Shown here: positions 49,101-61,100 of the stretch, one piece after another
How positions within the stretch are numbered: the first letter of the stretch is position 1
Layout: every line of letters begins with the position of its first letter
Assembly (NCBI GenBank): GCA_947000775.1
Contig: CAMQGK010000331.1
Coordinates: 187,501 to 251,500, forward strand
Source of the DNA: Pterois miles
Lineage: Eukaryota; Chordata; Actinopteri; Perciformes; Scorpaenidae
DNA: 64,000 bases
Direction of reading: 5' to 3'
Made by a program: the position numbers and the translations under genes
The notes under the pieces: generated by a model
The model's database searches: none
What the model saw: only the letters and a program-made list of their open reading frames with translations
What the model was told of the DNA's origin: nothing

Positions 49101-52100
49101 GATACATGACAAACTAACCTAACAGTCAGACTACAGAGCCTACTGCCAGCTTTAGTTTACTACTGAGATACATGACAAACTAACCTAAACAGTCAGACTA
49201 CAGAGTCTACTGCCAGCTTTAGTTTACTACTAAGATACATGACAAACTAACCTAACAGTCAGACTACAGAGTCTACTGCCAGCTTTAGTTTACTACTAAG
49301 ATACATGACAAACTAACCTAAACAGTCAGACTACAGAGTCTACTGCCAGCTTTAGTTTACTACTGAGATACATGACAAACTAACCTAACAGTCAGACTAC
49401 AGTCTACTGCCAGCTTTAGTTTACTACTGAGATACATGACAAACTAACCTAACAGTCAGACTACAGAGCCTACTGCCAGCTTTAGTTTACTACTGAGATA
49501 CATGACAAACTAACCTAACAGTCAGACTACAGTCTACTGCCAGCTTTAGTTTACTACTGAGATACATGACAACCTAACCTAAACAGTCAGACTACAGAGT
49601 CTACTGCCAGCTTTAGTTTACTACTGAGATACATGACAAACTAACCTAACAGTCAGACTACAGTCTACTGCCAGCTTTAGTTTACTACTGAGATACATGA
49701 CAAACTAACCTAACAGTCAGACTACAGAGCCTACTGCCAGCTTTAGTTTACTACTGAGATACATGACAAACTAACCTAACAGTCAGACTACAGTCTACTG
49801 CCAGCTTTAGTTTACTACTGAGATACATGACAAACTAACCTAAACAGTCAGACTACAGAGCCTACTGCCAGCTTTAGTTTACTACTGAGATACATGACAA
49901 ACTAACCTAAACAGTCAGACTACAGTCTACTGCCAGCTTTAGTTTACTACTGAGATACATGACAAACTAACCTAACAGTCAGACTACAGAGTCTACTGCC
50001 AGCTTTAGTTTACTACTGAGATACATGACAAACTAACCTAAACAGTCAGACTACAGAGTCTACTGCCAGCTTTAGTTTACTACTGAGATACATGACAAAC
50101 TAACCTAACAGACTACAGAGCCTACTGCCAGCTTTAGTTTACTACTGAGATACATGACAAACTAACCTAAACAGTCAGACTACAGTCTACTGCCAGCTTT
50201 AGTTTACTACTGAGATACATGACAAACTAACCTAAACAGTCAGACTACAGAGCCTACTGCCAGCTTTAGTTTACTACTGAGATACATGACAAACTAACCT
50301 AACAGTCAGACTACAGAGTCTACTGCCAGCTTTAGTTTACTACTGAGATACATGACAAACTAACCTAACAGTCAGACTACAGAGTCTACTGCCAGCTTTA
50401 GTTTACTACTGAGATACATGACAAACTAACCTAAACAGTCAGACTACAGAGCCTACTGCCAGCTTTAGTTTACTACTGAGATACATGACAAACTAACCTA
50501 ACAGTCAGACTACAGAGCCTACTGCCAGCTTTAGTTTACTACTGAGATATAAGATAGATGTATATAAGATAGATTATTCCTAGATTTTAGGGACAAAAGA
50601 TTGTTATTTCTTATTCACATTTGAATAAACGGTGCTGTTTTCACGTCCATGTTGTGCTACATTCCAACCGTGAACTTGTTTTTCTTTTACGTTGTTATTG
50701 TCATCTGTAGTGGTTATTTATATAAAAACACAAAATTCAAATGATTAGGAAATAGATAGATAGATGAACTTTTATTAATCCCCGAAGGGAAATTATCTTT
50801 CAGTTACATAAAAATGTTACAAGAACATAAAAAAACAGTGACACATAACAGGGGGGACAGGAGCGGGAGGACTGAGGGTCGCCACCCTTTTGGACGGCGC
50901 CCCGTTTTCTTAGATGATAAAGGGGAGAACAAGAGTAATACATGATTTTATTATTCTTGATAAAAAGTCTTGTAATTAGTAATTCTAATTGTTAGAAGGC
51001 ACTTACAGCAAGTGTTAGGAAGTTAAACATCTATTATCTATTTTATATTGCTCTGAAAACATCTCCTTCAAACAACTAGTTATTATGGCATTTGAATGCA
51101 TCGTGATAGTGTAATAATCCACCATTGCCCGATACTCATTTTACTGCGTAGAGTAAAATGAGAGAGCAGCTTGTCCAAGGATGGTGGTTCTGGCAGGTTG
51201 GCATCTTGAATGGTAGCCTCTGATATCAGTGTATACATTCATACACAGTGTGTGTGAATACGTGAATGCTGACATGTAAAGTGCTTTGAGTAGTCAGAAG
51301 ACCAGAAAAGTGGTGTTTTTAGTTTCACATATAGATGCAAGTCCATTTAACCTTTTAAAAATGTGTGTTTCAGGCTCCAGTGGTGGTGGTTCTCCAGGAT
51401 GGGCCCCTGGCCATGAATCAGCCTGGCACAGCAACCCCCCTGGCGCTGGCAGCAGTATCTGTGGTGGGCGCCGCCACAGCACCGTGTCCGACAGTGGTGA
51501 CACTGGCATTGGCACCTATTGCTCTGACAGCGTGGAAGGTAGGATGTCCTGTCCATTTATTCTGCAGTGTTGATGATTGTTGTTGGGATGCATTTCACCT
51601 CCACCATTCCTACGACACAACAACAACACGACACACCAAGCAAACTGGAGAAGAAACCAAATGGAAAGTTTATTTGTGCTGAAGCCTGATGGAGAGAGGG
51701 TGACGGGTGTTGATTTAATGATGCCTATATGCTGATTAGTTTCACATTTGCCCACAGCTGTAACTGTAAACGTGTATGTGGTTAACAAATAAACAAACTT
51801 CCATGTTCATTAACTGCAAAAAACTCCAACAGCGGAGCTTCTGCCAGTTTGTTTTGCATCTATTTCTGCTAAAATTTACCTTGCACTCAAATCTGATAAT
51901 TCTTGTTACGTGAAAGAAGAGCAGGTGATGAACAGGAACAACCAAGCTGATGTCAGAGGGACGACATGTAGTCGCTGGGGGGCAACACAGGAAGTGCCGG
52001 TAGCTCGCCCTGAGACATGGACTTGAATCCCCATACTCTTCTACATCCATGGTCTGGACTCTATTAGACTCCATTTTGGATCCTTGACATGAAAAAGCTT

Positions 52101-55100
52101 GATTTTTGTCCATCGCTCACTTTATGGTTTGATTTGTCGGTAAATAGTTCTAATAGTATGCATATGTATGATGTTTTTATTGTTTAACATACTTCAGATG
52201 CTGTATTGTCTCAGCTACACGATGCCGCTTGATAGAAATCTCTACCTCTAATATTAACTGCACAGTAGATAAGATAAGATGAACCTTTATTAATCCCGTA
52301 GGGAAATTCAGTTGTTACACTCTGTTGTTTAGTACACATACCTGCATTAATGGAGAGATGTCAGAGTGGGGGGGCTGCTCCTGACAAGCACCCCGAGCAG
52401 TTGGGGGTTTGGTGCCTTGCTCAGGGGCACCTCGGCAGTACCCAAGAGGTAAGCTGGCACCTCTCCAGCTACCAGTTGGTCTTGGTCCATGTTGGGACTT
52501 GAACCGGTGACCCTCCGATTCCTAAACCAAGGCCCTACGGACTGAGCTACTGCTGCCCCCAGGCCAAAATGTTAGAGTACCCCCATTTTTTATATAAATT
52601 GCTATAAAATCCTCCATCTGGATCAGATCTGGATTTGGGATTTGATAGAAGTCCACATTGGAAATCCCTGAGTCAAATTTCGTGAGCTTTGGGCAACAAT
52701 TACCAGAGATATTGAGAAACAAGTTTTTGGGTCTCATTGACCCCAATGTTAACGAAAACTTCAAAGTGATCCAGAATCCATGATTTCTTCCGGATCACCC
52801 CCAAACTTAAATCAGTTCTTCCTTTTCACATTTTTGACACACCCTGAAAATTTCATCAAAATCCGTCCGTAAGTTTTTGGGTTAACTTGAACACAGACAA
52901 ACAGACAGATAAACGCCGGCAGAAACACAACCTCCTTGGTGGAGGTAATAAGGTAGAAATCATTTGTCTGACTGTTGTACCTTTGTCGATGGACATATTA
53001 CTGGTGTCTCGTGGTTGTTTTCAGTCCAAAGTGCCGTCAGCGTCTCTCTGCTGCTGGGTGCTGACGTTGCAGCAGAACAAAGAGTTGACTTTTCATCCAT
53101 ATACGTTCTTTGCCGTGGTTCCACACACCTCCGAGGGAGTAGCTGTACCTGTTGTAATACAGATGCACATCCCTGCCGTACTGGGCTAATGTGCCGAGTC
53201 AAACCAAGCCGAGCCGAGCTGGACAAACCCAACTAGTTGTGCCTAGGGTCCGGTCCAAGTCCCACAGAGAGGCTGTGGTTTACCACCTTGGCCAGATGAC
53301 CTGAAGGGAGTAGAGACTGTGGATATCTTACTGAAAACACACTGTTTTATTCTGGCTTTTATCTAGTTACTAATTTTATTAAACTGTGTTTTATATTACT
53401 CATTTAAATGTGTATATTAATTGTTTTATTTATTTATTAATGTGCTCTCTCTAACTCTTTATGCTCAGCACTTGGAGTTGCATTTAATGTGTGACTTGTG
53501 CTATATAAATAAAGTTTGATTGACAGACTGTTGCTATTAGCATGCTCTCAGGTAACAGAAACAGAAAGCACTCAGTGCTGTTCACTAACATGCTTCTGTC
53601 GGTGATGATGTCTGACATGATTCTTACAGATGATTCCAGCTCCAGTACCACGCCGCTGTCTTCCCAGCCGCTAGCCCAGCATCACATGGGCCAGGAAGAA
53701 AGTGCCACCCCCATTGTCCACGTCATGCTGTCTCCATCCTCCTCACCCTACACCAGTTTTCGAATGCCCACCTCTCCCGGCAGCACAGGTCGCTGGAGCA
53801 GGTCTTGTCAGCTGCTTTCACCAGCCATGTCTCCCCTGGGTGCACCACGTGGTCTGGACATAAAGGACCATCAGCCTATCCGGAGGTGGTCCTCTCTCAC
53901 CAAGTTGTCATCTGGGGCTGATAAGTGCTCCCCTAAGACATCAGGCGATCAGTTCAACCCAGATTCTCAAGGCTCCCTGGACAGAGGTCGGCGGTACAGA
54001 AAGGAACCCCTTGGTTCAAACGTGGACCTTTATCTACCTTTATCTTCCACCTTGCATTGCCACGGCTTGCTACAGCGCTCACCAGGTGCTGGCCCCTGCT
54101 ACCGATACAACCACCGCAGTAACCCCAATGATTTGGAGACAGACCTGTCCCTTTTCTCAGCTCTGTCCTCATCGGTAAAACACAACAGTATGGACATGAG
54201 CTATAGTGCTTTGCCAGAAGCTAAAGTGCCTCGGGGAGGTGCTCAGCTTTATGGCCTCAGCAGACCCACACAAGCAGACTCACCGCTGGGTCATCAGACC
54301 GATAGAGGCTCTCCAATTCAGCCGGCAGTTCGTACCCAGATGTGGCTGACTGAACAGATGGAGTACAGGCCCAAAGTAGAGGGGGCAGTTCAACTTGGTC
54401 AAATCAGTGCTGCTGCTGCAGCAGAGGGCTGTGGAGGAGACGGGTCATTCTCATGTCAGCATGGACGTCATCAGGAACGAGGGCTTAACCAGGTGAGAGG
54501 AGTATTATAATCATGAAGTAGGAGAAGAAATGAAGGCATAGAGGACAGAAGAAGGGACGGACACAGAGAAAATCAAGGTGTTATTGAAGGCTGGATAGGC
54601 AGAAGGATGGTTCATGTTTTTCTCCCATGATAGGCTATGATTTGGAAATAGCCCATGAAGATGTTTTTTTTTTAAAAGTATGCAATCAATTACTGATCAT
54701 TAACGTACCATCAGTTCAGAAAATTTCTTTATCCTCACAGGATGTAAATTACTGATGCCATCACATCATGTGTGTGTGTTTCCAGATGCTGATGGGGACC
54801 TCCCTTCCTATCAACACTCTGGTGAAGCTTAAAGAGGGGCTGCTGAGACAGAGAGAGCTGGAGATAGATAGGTACTGGAGGACACGCTCATAACACAACA
54901 CTTCGAGCTGCTCTCACACTTCCTCCAACAGACCTCGTCTCTGCCTCCTTTTACTCTTACTGTCAACGTGAACATATGTACATATGTACCAGAGGAGGCT
55001 GATCCATAGAGACAGAACAGGTTGCTCTTCTGAGTAACTGGCTGAAAGTAAATCATTACTAAATCTCATTAGCATTTTATCAAAACTTTTTTCTGTCCTC

Positions 55101-58100
55101 TTGGGCTTGGGGCCCCTCTGTGTGGAGGTTTCATGTTCTTCCATGTCTGGACTGCAGGACTGTGGTAGGCCGCCTTACGTACTGTAGCTGTGTACTAGCA
55201 TGCACCAATAAGACTGTAGACATAGCCCCAACCCAGCTGACTGTGACTGTGTTTCTCACTACATCCCCAATATAATAACAGAGCCATAACTGCACTTATG
55301 GTCCAAACTTATGGTCTGGTGACAGAATGATGGACAGAAGCTATATCTTCACAAGGCCTTCTCACTGCTGTGCTGGAATGTACTAGGATGTTGAAATTTT
55401 GTGACATGTTCTCACATACACATGAATGGATGTTGTACAGATGAAGAAGCCTGGAACAAGTGTGTGTTTTCCACATTTGACAGTATCTCCAAGGTTTTGC
55501 ATCTTGTGTCCACTGTGGTTCCTGAGGGCTGGATACATCAAACTCTTATCAGTTATCCAGTATGAACCGTTATGAAGTTTTATCTCCTTTGGTCATCCTT
55601 TGGGCCACATGAGGGGGGTGAGGGTTGATCTCCAGGCCAAGCATCCAATGGCAATACCTTCCCATTCAAATTTTTAAAAATACTTTGGCCTATTCAAGAA
55701 GGTTCTCAGAAGTTTAGAGACCAACATCAGACACGTTCATCACTCAGCTATGTGGTCCAACTGTCCTGAGTTTTTTCAAGTTGATTGGGCATCAGGAAAG
55801 AGTTAAAAACACCCTTTCCTGAACAAGAGCGAAACAGGAGGCCTCAACCAGTCGGAAAATGCAAAAAAATAGCATGTAAAACTGGCCAAAATAGGCAAAA
55901 TAAGGCACAGTTCCTTATTAATATTGTCATCCACATTCAAAGTTAAAAGTTGTCTAATTTGAGGTTGAGAAGGCCTTCCTTAGGCCTTTTATAGGTCAGA
56001 ATATGAGCCTGAGTGCAACATATGAAATCAACAACTGCTCTGTGATCCGCAGACATTGACAGTAACAAACTAGTGACCCAATTTTGGAGCCTCTAGACCT
56101 AGACCCTTGATAAGAGCCCCAAAATGACCCCCTGCTGTTGCAGCAAAAACAGCAGTGTAAAGGTATTTGAAGTGGACACTAGGCTGCTGCTCGGGCTCTG
56201 GAGCAGCTGTAGAGCTCAATTTGTTGGACATTCCCTTTGTTAGCAGGAGAAAGGGTCCCTAAATCTGCTCGGGCACCGGAGGACCCACAGGCCCCAGATG
56301 GTTCTAGGTGGTCTGCGCAAAAATCTTCACACCTCTAAAGGGTGTTAGAAGCATCAAGTCTGAGACCACTTGATGAGAATGAGGGGTTTTGGACGCAAAA
56401 TTCACTTCAGAATTGAAAATATGGCCTTAATTGGTTAAAGGACACAAGAGGTCAACATGTCCACTTGGCAGTGGTTCAGGTCAAATTTGGGATCTCTGTA
56501 CCAATTTTGGTTTGGTGCATTTCTGGTATGAAATGGGTGAGTTTATGAAGTGGACACTTTATGGACAATGACCGCCATCTAGTGGAATAGTTATGCATCA
56601 CACCCAGTTTCCAGGGCCAGGAACTTCTGCTTTGCCATTGGCCGTCACACGGGGACAGTGTCCAATGTCTTCGGCCGTCACACAGGGACAGTGTCCACTG
56701 TCTTTGGCCGTCACACGGGGACAGTGTCCAATGTCTTCGGCCGTCACACAGGGACAGTGTCCACTGTATTTGGCCGTCACACGGGGACAGTGTCCACTGT
56801 CTTCGGCAGTCACACGGGGACAGTGTCCACTGTCTCTGGCCGTCACACAGGGACAGTGTCCACTGTCTCTGGCCGTCACACGGCGACAGTGTCCACTGTC
56901 TTTGGGCCCGTGGCAGCTGATTCACAATTTGTAAACAAAGTGGAAGATTCGATCCCTGCCAACAGATGTTGATATGTCGTCACGGCATTTTAGAACTGAC
57001 TTCTAAATGATATGTTTATTGTTTCTCTATTCCTTTTTCATTGGAAAAATGTGTAGCGTATGATGGTGGCCTCACATCAAGAGGGCTGCAGGTTCGACTC
57101 CAGCTTGGGGCCCTTCTGTGCAGATTTAGCTGGGACCCCTTGTGACCCCAAATGGGTTAAGTGGTTTAGCGGGAATGAAAACGGTCTGGGTGCCTCCATA
57201 CAAATACCTATGAGTAGGTTAAGGAGGTATCCTTCAAAATGAATTAATAATATATAATAGTAATTAATCAGAATTATTCAGAAATACCATTTGTTACATG
57301 CAGTTGCAGCAACTTGTGTAAAAAAAAAAACAAAAAACAAAACGCTATGAAATCGAAACTTGAAATCGAAATCGAGACTTCCTGTTTACAATATACCTCC
57401 AAGAGGCATATTGCATATTTTTACATCTCAGCATGGAGTACTGGCCATGCTGATAGCCTGGAGACGGAGTGCTTCGACAAAGTATTAGTTTAAGGGTGTG
57501 CATGTTTCTGCAGCCAGGTTATTATTATTATTAAATTGTTTTATTTTAACAGGGGATGGAGACGTGTTCTGTCCACTGTAGGAGAAGCAGATCATGCAGG
57601 AAGGCAGAAGGGAGGGCTTTCCCAGCGTGAAGACGTAAGGTGCTTTCCTGCAGGTTAAGGAGCTGATTGCCTATGCGAGCTCATGCATGTCGGTTCCTGA
57701 TACAGCTCGGCCATTATTGATAGCGTAGGTGTGTTCGCATGGCGTCCTCGGAGAATGTGTTCATGGAGTACCGCTAGTTCCACCCATCGGTCGAGGTGTT
57801 GGCCTTTGTCAGTGATGACCTCCCTGCTTTCTTTCTGGCGGATGTCAGAGCGGAGCTGCAGCCGCTCATCAGCACGTCTTCTAGCCATTTCTTTGCTATT
57901 CTCACCAGCGTGTCTGAGCTTGTTGAGATTTGTCTCATCAGGGTTTTTCTCTCCAATTGACATGAAGCCTGGGCAGTTATTTGGAGATCCTGGGCTGCCC
58001 ATTTGTCAGGATCCCCCTCTTGACCTTATTGGCTTATTGGAGTCCAATACATCAGGTACCAACAAGGTCTGCAGGAGCTGCCGGAAAGGAGGTCGAGATG

Positions 58101-61100
58101 CCGGCCACTATGATATGATCAGTATGCCGCTCCTCCAGATCAGGGAGGAGGCGAACATCTGTATGTCACTGCACTGTTGAGAACTTTGTAATTTATTTAT
58201 TTTTTATTTTGTAAAAGCACTTAGTAAATTTGTTCCAGTAATGCTTGATATTATTTGCTTTTTTGTTGTAACACACTGTAGATGTTGCTTAGAAAAGTGC
58301 TGAATAAAATGAATTTGTGCTTTGCTTCCTTGTCCTCTGGATCTCACCGGTGTGGGAGTCTATTGCAGGCCCTCATGTCTGCCCTGCCTGCCCTGCACAG
58401 TAGCTTGCTCATCCTGTCTTCATATAAAACTGGTGTATAATGCTCTCACATATTTTGCATTTACACATTATTGCCAGTTGACAGTGTTTGTAAGCAGGAA
58501 GACGTTCTGTGTTTCAGACAAAAGCAGCAGATCTTGCAGCTCCATGCCCGGATCAGAGAGAATGAGCTCCGAGCACAGCAGGTCCTGCAGGGCCAGAGGG
58601 GCTGGTTTGACAACGGCCACAGTCAAAATACCCAGGTAACACCTCTCAGTGATGAATGATTCATTCATTTAGAAAGGGATAATCAATTTAGTCAGCACAA
58701 GTTCTGGTCGTTCAACAGGAATCAGCGATGAGAGCACCATGCAAACAGCCGTCTGAGAGGCTGTGCTGTGATGAAGAGCTTGGGAGGAAGCTAGCAGTGG
58801 CTGAACTGGAAGTTCTCCAGTTGAACGAGTTCTTCAAGCAAGTCACACAAAAATATACAGAAGATGTCAGAAAACTAGAGGAAAAGGTACAGCAATGACC
58901 GAATTCACATCATTCATCAAGCAACTATTCCTCCTGATCCTGCACGCAACCACAGGGCAGAAATATAGGCCACTTGTATTTACCACACATGATCAGTGAC
59001 GAATGTGTGTTTTATTTGAGAACATTTGTATTTGCATTTTATAACATCTTGTGAGTTAATTACATTTGAGATTATACTGTAGTATGAAATGGGTGTTTTT
59101 TGTTCACAGATAAAGACGAGGGATCGTTACATCAGCAGTCTGAAAAAGAAGTGTCAGCGAGAGAATGAGCAGAACCAAGAAAAACAGCAGCGCATAGAGA
59201 TACTGGAGAAATACCTGTGTGACCTGCCGACGCTGGACGAGGTGCAGGCCCAGGCCCAGCAGGTAGACCACCGACAGAGACCTGCAGAGGCTGTGGCCTG
59301 GTGTCTGCCGATGCATCCCAGTGGCTCTTTCCTACAGAAGGCTTAGAAAAGCAGCGGGGTGGAAATCCTTCCAGCAGCTCCTCAGAAGCAGTTTAGTCAA
59401 AGTCAGGAGAAGACAACAGGAAAAGAAAAATCCAGCTGTCGACACCGCTTTGGTTCATAAGTACTCTCTCCTCAGTCTGGGTGTCTCATGACCTACTAAT
59501 ACATAGTCAGTGAATTACCTCTAGTAGAGGGAGTCTGCAGAAACAGACAGGACTGCTGTGGATGGGGGCAACAGCAAGACCCATTTTAGACCCCTAAGAG
59601 GCTGTAGCCAGGGTGGGGTTAGGGTTAGAATGGGGGGGGTCCAGGATCCAGAGCTGTGCTGCCAGGCTCACAGAGACACTGCAGACAGCAGGGACCACGA
59701 GACATTATTATTATTATTATATATACATATAGATTATATATCATAACAGCTCTGAAGTCACCTGACCCACTGCAGACAGCTGTCTGATTGATTACTGTCT
59801 GATTGATTACTGTCTGACTGATGGCTGTCTGACTGATGGCTGTCTGATTGATAGAGGTCTGATTGATAGCTATCCGATTGATAACTGTCTGATTGATAGT
59901 TATCTGATTGATAACTGTCTGATTGATAGCTGTCTGATTGATAATGATCTGATTGATAGTTATCTGATTGATAACTGCCTGATTGAGGGCTGTCTGATTG
60001 ATAGTTATCTGATTGATAGTTGTCTGATTGATGGCTGTCTGATTACTGTCTGATTGATGGCTGTCTGATTACTGTCTGATTGATAGTTGTCTGATTGATG
60101 GCTGTCTGATTGATAGTTGTCTGATTGATAACTGTCTGATTGATAGATTTCTGATTGATAGTTGTCTGATTGATAGTTGTCTGATTGATGGCTGTCTGAT
60201 TACTGTCTGATTGATAGTTGTCTGATTGATTGTTGTCTGATTGATAGTTATCTGATTGATTTTTAGTTTCGTTGTCATTTTTCACCTCACTGGGAAGCAG
60301 AGAGACTCAGGGCTTTATAGGAAATCTTTCCGAGGTCTGGAGCTTGCGTCCACAAAGCCGGCTACAGCCATGACCAATATGTTCTGTTTGTAATGCTTGG
60401 TTAATGATTATTAATGCTAATTGATTGGTTAATGGAATGTGGTACAGGTGGACGATGTCTGACGGTGTAGGTCTGTGTTGGCTCAGCAGGAGGAGGTCCA
60501 GCAGAAAGCCCAGGGTCTGGAGACAACAGCATGCCGGCTCCAGAGGAGCCTGGAGGAGGGGTTCAGTCTGATGAAGGAGAAGGAATTGAGGATCCAGATG
60601 CAGGCTGCGAGGGAGGAGGAGCTGCTGGCGTCCGTACAAAGGTACACAATCACAGCCAGAAAAGGACAGCCGTTTACAGTGTAGCAGGCGTCCGCCGCCT
60701 TCTCCTCGTCGTGGTCGTAGGTACTCTGCTCTGCTGGTTCAGCCCCGTTTCACCACGTTGTCCTGCTGCCGTCATGCTGGCTCCGTTCTCCACCAGGTCC
60801 CACATAATAGTGTTACACACATGAAGCCAAAAGTGTCTGCTCTGAGAGTTAGAGGTTTTCCCTGGAGAACCGCTCCACCTTTTTTTATCAGCATTTGTTT
60901 TAATCTCCAGTTTTTCTTCAACAGACAGGTTTTAACATTTGTGCTGTAGAACAGGGGCTCTTAGCAGCAGGGACCCCTCATGTATGTACACCATTAGACT
61001 TAGCTATGTGAAGAGGAACGTATGAGATTTAAATGAATGAGTCTGAGAACTGTCCAGGGACCCCTGGCAGAGAGCCATGGACCCCTGGGGGTCCCCAGGA

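Noticed and set aside
49010..50550. CRISPR-like repeat array
   Set aside because: Units are contiguous ~64-bp tandem copies without unique spacers, in a vertebrate intron.
56476..56972. Frames of 93-149 codons around the hairpin minisatellite
   Set aside because: 33-bp unit preserves phase; the array lies in intron 4 of cep85l.
57655..58180. Frames of 149 (+) and 115 (-) codons in intron 4
   Set aside because: No domain I can name; possibly mobile-element residue, kept only as a note.
60043..60285. Antisense NQT-repeat frames (69-80 codons)
   Set aside because: Artefact of the 15-bp minisatellite in intron 7 of cep85l.
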